Shown here piece by piece: positions 23,700 to 34,567 of a stretch of DNA of 64,000 nt. The DNA is taken from positions 24,062-88,061 of the forward strand of contig NW_025408696.1 in the NCBI RefSeq assembly GCF_020360975.1, in the 5' to 3' direction. Source of the DNA: Hirsutella rhossiliensis (lineage: Eukaryota; Ascomycota; Sordariomycetes; Hypocreales; Ophiocordycipitaceae). The position numbers and the translations under genes were made by a program. The notes beneath the pieces were generated by a model that was not told the origin of the DNA, ran no database searches, and was given only the letters and a program-made list of their open reading frames with translations. The stretch's first letter is position 1, and every line of letters begins with the position of its first letter.

Positions 23700-26600
23700 A
23701 AGGCACAGCGTTTGCCGGTCTTCTACCAGCTCCTGACAACACACCGCCTCCTCAACACCTCCATCAACCAGTTTCTCGACGGAAAGGCAGTCTACCCGCT
23801 GTATGACTCCTTTATCCTTGATTCCGGATCAGACACACACATTTGCAACAACCGATCCCGTTTTCTTGACTACACCGCCCTTGCAGAGCCAAAAGAGCTC
23901 TTTGCAGGCGATAGTCAACTTCAGATCCTTGGCTACGGCACAGTCCGTATGAAGCTTGAAGAAGGAGGACTTTTTCAGCTCAACGAAGTTGCCTTCGTGC
24001 CAAAATTCCACACCAACATCGCATCCTCGACCGCTTTCTTGCGAAGGGATACAACTGGAATCCACTATCTGGACGCGTCTCTAAAGACGATCAGATTATA
24101 TTTCATACGAAACGCCGCTTTCGTCAACCGGTCATCGAGTTCAACCCGATTAAGGAGGACTCTCACGCCTCCAACTTCACATCTTCATCTGCACCTCGCG
24201 CAGTGAAAACAGCAGATGCTACGCTTTGGCATAAGCGCCTAGGTCACTTGAACGCTCAAGCCCTAGAGCATCTTGTTGAGAACACGACGGGTTCGAAGAT
24301 CAAAGGCCCAGTTACCATCGATTGCACCGCGTGTTCCCTTGGGAAGGGAAGAAGGTCGTCTCGCCGAACCCCTCAAAACCGAGCCCCAGACCATTCTGGA
24401 GAATCTACGTTGATATCTTCAGTATGAACACCTCATTCAACGGCAAGGAAGCTGTTCTTCTTATCAAAGATGAATTTACAAGCATGATCTTCATCTACCT
24501 TCTGAATGACGCGACACAAGGGTCCGTTATGACTGCTTTGAGAAACCATGAGGCAATGATTCAACGCCAATGGAATCTCAACATTTGCATTATCCACCGT
24601 GATAACGATCGTTCTCTTCAGAGTGCGTATGAGAGCTGGATCGAGGAAAAGGGGATTCAAGATGAACCTTCTGCCCCTTACACTCCCGCTCAAAACGGTT
24701 CTGCAGAGCGATCTGGGGGTAATATCTGCCCAGGCCAGAACAATGGGAATTGATGCCAATTTACCATCTGATCTTTGGCCAGAGACTTGGAAAGCTGCAG
24801 TGTTTTTGCACAACAGATCGCCCATGCAGAACCACAGCTTCGAACGCCTTTCCAGCTGCTTCATCAGTGGCTGCGAGACAACAACAGAGACATAGGCTAC
24901 CAGCAAGACCAGCCTGACATCACGTTTCTCAAGGCATACGGCTGCAGAGCCTATCCCTTGACACCCCAGGCCCTTCAGAACAGACAGAAGAAGGACCTAA
25001 AGACCGACCCTCACACAGAAATCGGTTATCTCGTTGGATATGATTCCACGAACATTTTCAGGATCTGGATTCCGTCCACATCAGAAGTCCGAAGGGTCCG
25101 AGATGTGACCTTCAATGAAAGCATCTTCTATGACGGAAATGATCAGCCACCAGAACCTATCCGCCGCGCGTGGAAGTACAGCTTCCAGCCCACATCGAGG
25201 ACGAGTCGGATTACGAGGAAATCCCCACTCAAATCGATGAACCTGAACCTGACCCCGTTGAGCAATCTCCTCAACCTCAGACCAAGGAGACGCCACCACG
25301 ATTGTGGTACAACCCGAACCATCTGATCATGAGGACTCGGATGATCAGGATGAGTTTCATGACATTCAGCACCCATATCCGACACCGGACCCCGGTCCGT
25401 GACTCTCAGCCACGGCGCTCAGCCCGCACTCCAAAGCCTCGCAAGCTCAGTGCTTTTCGACCAACACTAAGGGTCAATTCCACAGCTCTTTCTTTCTCGG
25501 CAGAGAAGAAAAACTTCACAGACGACACCTTCCTCCCGAACCTACGACGTATAAGGAACTTCGCACCCACAGATTTGGTCCTCAGTTCAGAGAAGGAGCC
25601 CACGCCGAGTGGAAAGCACTCCAACAGAGAGGAACCTTCAGAGCGGTCCCCAGAGACCAGGTCACGGGCAAGCTTTTGCCACTTACCTGGGTCTTTAAGT
25701 ATAAGTTCGACAAGCATGGCTTTCTTACAAAGTTCAAAGCCCGTCTTTGTGTTCGAGGAGATCTTCAACAGCTAGGTGACAAGGACACCTATGCAGCAAC
25801 CCTTGCAGGACGTTCTTTCCGGATTCTCATGGCCATCACCGCCAAATTCGACCTTGAGACCCGACAGCTCGACGCAGTTAATGCCTTCACAAACGCCCTC
25901 TTAGAAGACGAGGAGGAGGTCTATGTAGCCTTCCCAGACGGATACTACAGACAGGGATGGGCTCTTCGCCTCATGCGAGCCCTCTATGGCCTCCGACGGT
26001 CCCCTCTTCTTTGGCAGAAGGAACTCACTGCTGCATTCAGAGAGCTTGGTCTTACACAGTGTCCCGACAGAACCTGCATCTTCCAGAACGACTGGCTCAC
26101 TGTTTTCTTCTTCGTTGACGATATTGTTTTCCTCTATCGCAAGGAAAACGAGGACGCAGCTGATGAGATGGTTGCAGCCCTCAAGAGGAAGTACGCGATG
26201 ACAGACCAAGGGAATTACAATGGTTCCTTGGTATCAGAGTCCTGCGTGACAGACCCAACAGGAAGCTTTGGCTATGCCAAGACTCCTACATTGAAAGGAT
26301 GGTTCAACGGTTCGACCTTCAACGGCGTGACCACTTCAGAGGAGCCCTTTCCCGTGCAACGAAGTCCAGCCGCACACAGGGCAGGCTTCTCCAGACCAAA
26401 TTCAGCTATACCAGAGCAAAGTTGGATCACTGAACTACGCCGCAGCTATCACCCGCTCGGACATAGCCAAGCCAGCGTCTAAACTAGCTGAATTCCTCAA
26501 CAACCCTTCCGAGCATCACTCCAAGCTCGCAGACCATCTGATCGAGTACCTTTACGCCACTAGGTATCTCGCCATCCAGTTTCAGGAAAACCCTGCCTCG

Positions 26601-27134
26601 ACGAGGATGTTGTTCCTCAGCTCCACGCTCAACATCATAGCGATTTCCAAAGCGCATCCGACGCTGCTTTCGCTGATAATAAAGAGACTCGCAAGTCATC
26701 CCAGGGTTCAATCCTTACCCTCTTCGGTGGCCCTATTGCTTGGAAAGCCGGTAAACAGGATACAGTCACCACTTCTTCCACAGAAGCTGAATTGCTTGCT
26801 CTCACGCACACGGCAAAGGAGACTATTGCAACCTTCCGTCTCTTTGAGCAGCTCTCTTAAGCTTGATGGAATTCCGACGATCCAATGTGACAACCTTCAA
26901 ACCATTCGTCTTGTTACACAGGATATTCCACGCCTCCGCACAGCCCTTCGTCACGTTGACATCCACACCTGTTGGGCTAGGCAGGCATTTGAGAAAGGCC
27001 TCTATAAGCTCACTTATACGCCTACTTCCCAGATGATTGCAGACGGCCTCACCAAAGCTCTGCCAGGCCAGAAATTTGCTACTTTCGTCAAACAACTCGG
27101 TCTCGTCGATATCTCTACGTTGCTAGGGATCTAG
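23700..27134 (+). pseudogene. Copia-2 pol (protease, integrase, reverse transcriptase, RNase H)
   Basis: Retropepsin ILDSGSDTHICN at about 23812-23850; GAG-pre-integrase LWHKRLGHLNAQALEHL with CTACSLGKG (24224-24350); integrase core around DIFSMNTSFNGK, IIHRDND and APYTPAQNGSAER (24410-24715); reverse transcriptase TWVFKYKFDKHGFLTKFKA (from about 25686) and catalytic FVDDIVFLY (26110-26136); RNase H with SSTEAELLAL and CDNLQTIRL, ending ISTLLGI and TAG at 27132-27134. All domains are present in Ty1/copia order. At least six frame changes break it, for example five G where seven are expected at 24715-24719. Confidence 0.88.
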
Positions 27135-27185
27135 TTTCTTTCTTCAGTTTGCACTGCCCACTAGCCAGCACAACCTGGGGGGGTA

Positions 27186-27453
27186 TGTCACACATAGGAT
27201 ATCAGCCTCCAACAGTCTGACCCCCTATTCGCACAGTCCGTTTCCACATTTCCACAGAAACTTCTAGGAGGCATCATCAACGCATCAGTGGCTTCAGATG
27301 ATCTGATCAGATGCTTCCATTCACTACCATTCCCTTCCATTCTCATATTCAGGCAGTCTATAAAGATCTCGCCTCTTTCCCACCTTAGATAGCAGAATCA
27401 AGAGTCTTCCAGTCCCTGATCTTTATGCCCACTTGCTCATCCTCCGTGCGATA
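27186..27453 (+). repeat. Copia-2 3' LTR
   Basis: Follows the polypurine tract CCTGGGGGGGTA and ends GTGCGATA before the target duplication AATAG. Three bases shorter than the 5' LTR. Confidence 0.93.
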
Positions 27454-27458
27454 AATAG

Positions 27459-28600
27459 TAGTAATAAGTAAGTTCCGCTCTACCTAAAGTATTAGTTTAT
27501 TCCTAGCTATATAGGCCGCTTTATTAATATATATTTATAGTAATAGCTATAGTAGTAATAATAGCCTTAATAATAATAACTTTAACTAATAAGTTCTTTA
27601 CTTTATAGAGCGGGAGGCTATAATCTATAATACTAACTTCCGCGATAGATATATCTACCTCCCCCTCCCTTACTTCCTCCTTCTTAGAGTATATAGAGTT
27701 ATTTATCGACGCCGTGCTAAGTATAGCCGATAATAGCTCCGCCGCTACCGCTACTCTTACCCGCGCCCCCGCGACCGCGCCTACCGCCGCCGCCTCTACC
27801 TCTACTACGCTAGCCGCCCTTATATCGCCCTTCTAGGTAACGATGCTATCCCCGCCGCCGGCTATAACGCCTAGCCCTTCTTCCCCCGCCTCTACCTTTA
27901 CTACCCTTATAAGTCCGCTACCTAGCGAGTATAGTAGCTATTTTCCGCTAACTTCTTAAAGTATAAACGCTAAGTATAGGCTAGAGCCGCCCGCGCGGCC
28001 CCTTATATATAGTACGCGTTATAAGTGCTCCCTTACGCCGACTAAGTTAAGCGCCGCTATAACGGTAGTTATTACTAGTATACGTATACCGGCCGCGCTT
28101 ATAAGGCGGCGCCTCCCGTCTTACTTACTACGGTATTAGCTTAGAAGGCCGGCGTGTATAGGTAGGTATAAGGGGCTACTAAGAAGCGCCTTACCGCCGC
28201 CGCCGCTACTTACCGTAATCTCCGCGCCCTTAAGCGCTAGGGCCTTATCCCTAAATAAGTTCCTCTCCTCTAGCTCTTTTACTTTTACTATTAACTCTCT
28301 TAGTACTAAGGATACTACCTCCGTTACCTTATCGGCGGTCCCCTTAGCTATGCCCGCCCCCGCCCCCGCCGCTACTACTAGCTAGGCCCCTCTTACCCCT
28401 AGAGCCCCTAGAGCCGCCGCTACCGCTAACTAGCTCGCGGGCCTAAAAGGCCGCCTAAGCGCCTTAAAGAGCGCCGCTGCCGCTAATAAGGTAAAGGAGG
28501 ACGATAAGGATAAGGATAAGGATAACGATAAGGATAAAGAGTAGGTCTAAGTAGTCTAAAGGCTTTACTTTAAAATAAACGCTATTTTTTATCTCCGCTT
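27459..28600 (-). other. G2-B 3' region with GC-rich, A/P-codon-rich DNA
   Basis: GC-richer than the rest of the RIP zone, rich in GCC/CCC/GCG words and with a 6-bp tandem AAGGAT array at about 28505-28545. No domain recognised on either strand. It lies between the integrase and the 3' LTR of G2-B, so it may be a C-terminal extension or an extra ORF. A related piece is at 14350-14524. Confidence 0.4.
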
Positions 28601-28699
28601 ATATTATTATACTTATATTATTATAACTACTTACTTTACTTTACCTACTTTATATTCTTAGCTTAGGCTATTATTAATAGTCCGCTAGTTTATTATTCT

Positions 28700-30500
28700 C
28701 GTTTACTAGTTTAAATAAGGCTTTAAACTTATTAAGGGCTATAGTTCCTATATACTTATATATAGGTTCCTATATAGGGTTAAGATACCCGCGCTACTTA
28801 ATAAGGACCTTCTAGCGTTTCCCCCTATTAACCTTTTTCTAGCGCGCGGCCTATATCTCTTTAACCTTAAACTTATCCTCTCTTTCTACTTTAATTATAG
28901 GCGGTTAAGCGTCTACTACTTCTTATCTAAGTAGTAGGTTAAAGGAGGCTCTATAAAAGAGGTCTATATTAATCTTATTATAAACCCTTCTTAGGAGACT
29001 ATTAAGCTCTATAACCTATAAGCTAATAACCCTTTATATTATAGACTTTATATATAGTTAGTTAAGCTTCTTCTTTAGCTATACCGACCTATAGTTATAG
29101 AGGTCTAGCTATACCTTATCTCTTACTATAAACCTATCTACTAAGGCCTTAGTCTTATTAGTATACCGATCTTAATCTTATACTATAGTAGCTATTATAG
29201 ATTAATAATAATCTATAGTTTCTTATAGCTTTTATATAAATATAAAGGCGCGGCCCTTTAATAATAAATTATTATACTACTTTACTACTATATTTATAGT
29301 AAAGGGAACTAGTAAAGGTAGTTTAAAGCTATACGTTATAAAGAAAGAAGCTATCTTAATAAAGGTATATAGTTTACTATTTAATATAAGTTAGGCCGTG
29401 GGGAGCTACTAGTCTTAGTTTACTTAGTTATAGGCTATAATAGCTTATAGGTAAGCCTATACCTCTTAGTTAACCCTCTTAGGCCCTCTATTAGTCTATA
29501 GGTAATATTATAGGATACCTTATAGTCGATAATCTAGGTACCTAGAACGATATCTGCTTCCCTTAAGGAAGTTACCCCTAACTCCTTAAGGCTCCCCGTA
29601 GAAGAAGGAACTTAGAAGCTACCGGGCAAACTCTAGGAAATCACCTAGAATTCCTAGAAATAATAACTAAGCGGATTATAGAGATATTTTATAAAGATTT
29701 CCCCTAGGGATATATTATATAGGGAATATACTATAATTTCCTAAGTAATAATAGTTCTTTAAGGACTATATTAATATTTCCCTAAGAAGTTACTATAAGA
29801 ATATAGCGGGGAAATTATAGAGAAATACCTATACTTACCTAGGGAAAATACTAGGAAATACCGCTAATATACCGTACTACTATCGTATAATTATAAGGTT
29901 AAGATATTACTCGGTTAAAGCCCTAAGTAAGGTCTTACGCTCGCTATAGTATATATAAAGGATAGAGAACCCGCTAGATTTTAAGCGGGTAGAGAAGAAT
30001 ATAGATAGTTATTACTACTCTTACTTTAACTTATTAGACTAGTAGCTAGTCTATATTTAATGCGTATAATAATATATAGTAGCTAGTCTATATAATATAT
30101 TTAATTATATATAGTAGCTAGTCTATTTAATTACTTATTAGACCTATACTAGATCTAAGTAGACGGTAAGGTTAATATACTAGCCCCGTACTAAGGGACT
30201 AGTACTTAATAGGTAATATACTATACTAAGTAGCTATATAATCTAAAGTAGCTAGTATAGGTACTACTAAAAGTAGCTAGTTTAATTCGATCCCTTATTA
30301 CTTATAATAAAGGCTAGCTAGCTATATAAGCGGGCCTAGTACTATAGGAAGCGCTTTATATAAGACTCTATATCTATAGATAGTATTAGCTTTAATACTA
30401 TAGACTTACTAAGTCGGTCCTTAATTACTTATATATAGTAGTTACTGCCCTTTATAAGTAGGAGGTCTATTATAAAGTCTATTTATATATATATATAAAA
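28700..30500 (-). pseudogene. G2-B integrase remnant
   Basis: Between about 30500 and 30380 the minus strand reads SIDFIIDLLL then VIKDRLSKS, matching the start of the gypsy integrase core (consensus DFIxDLPxS...VIVDRLSK) with its first catalytic aspartate. The rest toward 28700 should hold the other core residues and C-terminal domain but is too interrupted to place. No full frame remains. Confidence 0.65.
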
Positions 30501-31399
30501 CTAGTTAGGTATTAAAAGCTACTTAAGTAGCTCCTTAAGCTATGCCCTTTAAATCTTAATATAGCTATAAATATTATAGTTATAAAGGAAGCGGTAAATA
30601 TAGTACTATAGGAGGGGCTAGTAGAAATCCCTCGCGAGGCCTACTACTATACCCTACCTACCTAAGTAGCCTACGATACTAAAGTTATAGACGAGCTAGA
30701 CTAGCTTCCCTTAAAGCTTATTCTATTTATTTAGCTCTAGCAGTCTATCCTTCTCCCTAGCTTCTATAGTATATAGCGCGCCCGGTACCTATAGTCTCCC
30801 TTATTAATATAGATACCTTTATAGGTTAATATAATAGTTAGCTACTTATACCTTTAGCTTTAGCTTTAGATTAAGGCGTCGAGCGCTAAACTTAACGGCG
30901 CGGTATTTACTTTTATAGGTATAGTCTAAAGATAATATCCTATCTTATAAGCGCTAAAGGACCTTATCTTAAAATACCTACGCTATATACGCCCCTAGGC
31001 TAGTCTATCCCTTCTTACCGGGCTAAGGTAAAGGTATAAGGGAAGGCTTATCTATTAGCGCTATACTTTCCTTTACTAAGGAAGCTCTTATATAAGTCTA
31101 TAGCGCTTTTTATAGGATAAGCTATAGATCCTAGGCCTTAATATCCTCTCCCGTTAGCCGGTCTTAATCCTTTTAAGAAAGTATATTTAGGACTATAAAG
31201 TCCTACTTTAGCTAGTACTTAATTAAGAAGTTAAAGTATAAGAGATACTTTACCTAGTAAGCTTACCGCTCTAAGAGGTACTAGTAGGTTATAAAGTACT
31301 TAAGGTTCTTATAGTCTATAAGAACCTTAAAGCTTTTATAGCTTTAAAGCTCTACTTACTATTACTTAAGGTAGCTAATAATTATTAGTATATCTTTAT

Positions 31400-32850
31400 T
31401 ATAAATAGTATAATTTTACTTTACTAAGGTTAGCTTATAAGAGTAGAACGCTATTAGTTACTTTTACTTATTTACCTCTTAAGAGAGCGTTCCTCTAAGT
31501 ACCTAGCCGCTATAGTCTACTTTAACTAACTTAGACTAGTTAAAGTCTTACTAAAGTAGTACTAAGGCTTATAAGAATAAGTCCTTAAGCGTATAAAACG
31601 CTCCTTCCTATATAGGCCCTTAATAAAAAGCGGTCTATTTCCTAGTAATCTTATTTAAGGGACTTATAATATAAAAGAAGCCTTTAATAAATATCCTATA
31701 ATAGTTCGCGAACCTAAGGAAGCTTTATATACTTATTTATATAGTTAGGGCCGCCTAGTCTTAGATTACTTAGATCTTTATAGGATCCGCCTATATACCT
31801 ACGCCTATATAGATAATAAAGCCTAGGTACTTAACCCTCTTAACCTTAAATTCGTACTTATTTAAGTTAAGGTAGAGCCTATAAAGTTAAAGGCGCTTTA
31901 AGACCCTTTATACTTTCTATATATAGTCCTTATAAGAGCCGCTTATATAAATAAGGATATTATCTATATATATAAAAGCGAACTTATTAAGAAAGTCTTA
32001 AAGTATATTATTAATATAACGCTAGAAGGTAGTAGGCGCTTTTAAGAGGCTAAAGGGCGTTATAAGCTACTTAAATAAGCTATAGCGTATATAGAACGCT
32101 GTCTTTTACTCGTTACCCTCTAAGATTTATACTTTATAGAATGCCTATTTTATATCTAGCTTTATAAACTACTTTGCCTTTAAAAGGTCATAGAGCGTAT
32201 CTAAGATTAAGGGTAAGGGGTAGCGGTCTAGCCTTATAATTACGTTTAAAGCCCTATAGTTATAATAAAACTATATCCCGCCCCTTAGTTTATATATAAA
32301 TAAGACCGGCGCTCTTACTTTAAAGCTACTAACTTAAATAAAACCCTTATCTAAGAGGTCCCTTAGCGTCTTCTTTAACATTAGCAGCTCCGTATATAAT
32401 ATATTATATAGCGGTCCGAACGGTATAGGTAGTTCCTACCCCTTTTTATTAGTATAGAGTATAATCCTATAGTCTACCCCTAGCTTATATAAGTTAAGCT
32501 TATCTAGTTCCTAAGACTTAAATAGTAGTAAGAGGTTATAAAAGCGCTCTAGTATCTACTACCGTAGCTTAGAGGGCGACTTTAGCTTCTTTATCTTAAG
32601 GGCCTTATCGATATCCGCTAAGCTAACTATATAGACTACTATATTAGCCGCTACCTAGCCTTGCCCCTACTTTACTTATTATATAGTTCCTATAAAGATA
32701 GAGGTAAGGACTTCTTATATTAAGTATAAAGCTTATATACTTAGTTTTATACTTATAAAACTATTATTATAGCGGACCTACTATTATATAGGCCTATACT
32801 ATAGCTTCCTTTAGTATAGAACTAAGTATAACTCTATATATAATAACTAG
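31400..32850 (-). pseudogene. G2-B reverse transcriptase remnant
   Basis: The minus strand at about 31953-31985 reads FAFIYIDNILI. The family box is YxDD, so the second aspartate has become asparagine by the same TpG-to-TpA change seen in G1. Upstream minus-strand sequence toward 32850 reads as protease/RT-like protein with frequent stops. Confidence 0.75.
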
Positions 32851-33199
32851 GGTTTCCTAAGGATTAAGGGAAACTTTAGTTAAGGGATTATATAGGCTAT
32901 AATAAGCTTATAGTAACCGTTAACTTTTATAGCTAGCTATATAATACCCTTAATTACTATACCCTTTATCGCGCCTAAGGCGCCCTTTACTTACCTTAGG
33001 GCGATCTTTTCTACTAGTACTTATATCTCTTATATAAGTGCCTTATTAACTATAGCGTAGTACTAATAGCCCTTATTTATAAGGGCGGTAATAAGTAAGG
33101 AGTTATTAATTATAACCTATATTAAAGTAAGCTCTTCTTTTATATAGGCGGATAATTCCTCCTTTACCTTTATTAGTATTAGTAATTAAGGCTCTAGCG

Positions 33200-34378
33200 C
33201 CTATCTTTACTTTAGAGCTACTCTTTTTCCTCTAGGCCTAGGGGGGCGGAGTCCTCCTTATCGTTTAAGGTAAGGAGCGGTTCTATCTTTATTACTTAAA
33301 CCGCTATAGGCCGCTTAGCGGAAAAGAAGGGGTATTTTAATATAAAGTATATAGATACTCTATAATATAGGTAGCGGCCGTTAGCCTTCCTCTTCTTAAT
33401 TTCCTCGCTTATTACCTACTTCGCCCGCTACTTAAAGTATAGGGCGGTATAGGGGGTAGTAGACGGCGTCTTCTTACCGCGTTTAGCCCGGTCTATATAG
33501 GTAGCCGATATTAAGGTATCCCTATTTATATCGATAGCCGGTTATTTATCTTATAGAGGGGCGGTAATCCTATCGCTACTATATAGCGTGCGCTTATAAA
33601 GCTTTTAAAAACGCAGCGTCTACTTATAGCCCTAAGCTACCTTTATTAACCAGCTTATATACTCGCCGTAGTTAATAGGTATAATTATAGGGATAAGTAG
33701 CTCTTATAGGGCTAGCGTAATTAAATTTTATAGCTATATAAGCTTCGCGCTATCTTCCTATACTATAGTCCCTACTACCTATAAGAGCGTCTTTATAAAA
33801 TTAGGAAGGAATTTACTAAAGGTTTATCTATCTCTTTACTTAAGGGTCTATAGCCTATCTTACGCTTTCTCCCGCTCTTATATATTACCGAATATATATA
33901 AGGTATTAAAAGAAGTCTTATAGGTCGCGTCTACCCTTAGGGCCGCTCTTATCTTAGAATCTAAAGATCCGCTATATCTAGGGCTCTAGTAGCGTATAGA
34001 GAAGCGAATACTAGGTTATATCGCGATAGCTATTTAGGCCCTATTTCTCGTTAGTTATAAACTTCGTTTAAAGCCGGCTAAGGAAGAAGTAAAAGGACTC
34101 CGGCTTACTATCTTAAGTCGGCTAAGGGAGCGGCTTTTATATTAGTAGTATCGCCGCTATAACTAGCGTTACGGAGGTCGTAGGGGTTAAAGCTAGTCTC
34201 GTAGACGGCTCCCTTAGTATAGCGAGAACCTCGTCCTTCTCGCTAGCCGTCGCGCTTTTAATCGCTTCTAGGATAGCTATAATACTTCCTATCTATCTAA
34301 GGAGGGGCGGAGTATATCCTTAAGGGGGAGGCGCCCTCTTTAAAGAGATATCTATTAGATCTATTAGTTAATAGCTTA
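33200..34378 (-). pseudogene. G2-B gag remnant
   Basis: Reverse complement of the gag in G2-A (18643-19888). The zinc-knuckle segment lies near 33300-33380 with cysteines mutated. Two copies that both match across gag but stop at different places confirm the family. Confidence 0.7.
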
Positions 34379-34567
34379 TATTATTATAGAGTAAGTAGAG
34401 GCGTATATATAGGTACTATCTATAGGATAATATTAATAAGCTATATAGAGCTCTTCTATATATAGCTAGCCTATATACTTATATATAGGATCCGGCCCTC
34501 TATATATAATTATATAGCTTAGGCTATAGCTTAAGCTTATAACCTATAATAGTTAAAGACTCTTATA
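34379..34567 (-). repeat. G2-B 5' LTR
   Basis: Direct repeat of 21741-21929; the adjoining gag reading on the minus strand makes it the upstream LTR. G3 pol resumes immediately to its right. Confidence 0.75.

Larger units (their letters stand above)
22300..27453 (+). mobile_element. Ty1/copia element Copia-2 (not RIPped, inserted in G2-B)
   Basis: A complete copia element with LTRs 22300-22570 and 27186-27453, flanked by the perfect 5-bp repeat AATAG (22295-22299, 27454-27458). Internally: half-tRNA primer site, gag with zinc knuckle, protease, GAG-pre-integrase, integrase, reverse transcriptase, RNase H, and a G-run polypurine tract at 27176-27183. Composition is normal inside wholly RIPped DNA. 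The LTRs differ by small indels (271 against 268 bp). Coding frames are broken by several one- or two-base length changes, many in mononucleotide runs. It is a close relative of Copia-3 at 46694. Confidence 0.95.
21741..34567 (-). mobile_element. Ty3/gypsy G2, copy B (complete, minus strand, carries Copia-2)
   Basis: Two same-orientation LTRs of about 188 bp (21741-21929, 34379-34567) enclose a minus-strand internal region. Gag is next to the right LTR (about 33200-34378), reverse transcriptase is at about 31950-32800, integrase at about 30250-30500, and a purine tract (complement of CCCTCCCTTAAG, 21935-21946) lies beside the left LTR. Without the 5.15-kb Copia-2 insert the element would be about 7.7 kb, normal for gypsy. 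RIP is saturating and no open frames remain. Confidence 0.8.

Noticed and set aside
22540..26893. Long minus-strand frames within Copia-2 (for example 22655-23122, 24433-24906)
   Set aside because: They are antisense shadows of gag and pol domains whose sense reading has clear family motifs.
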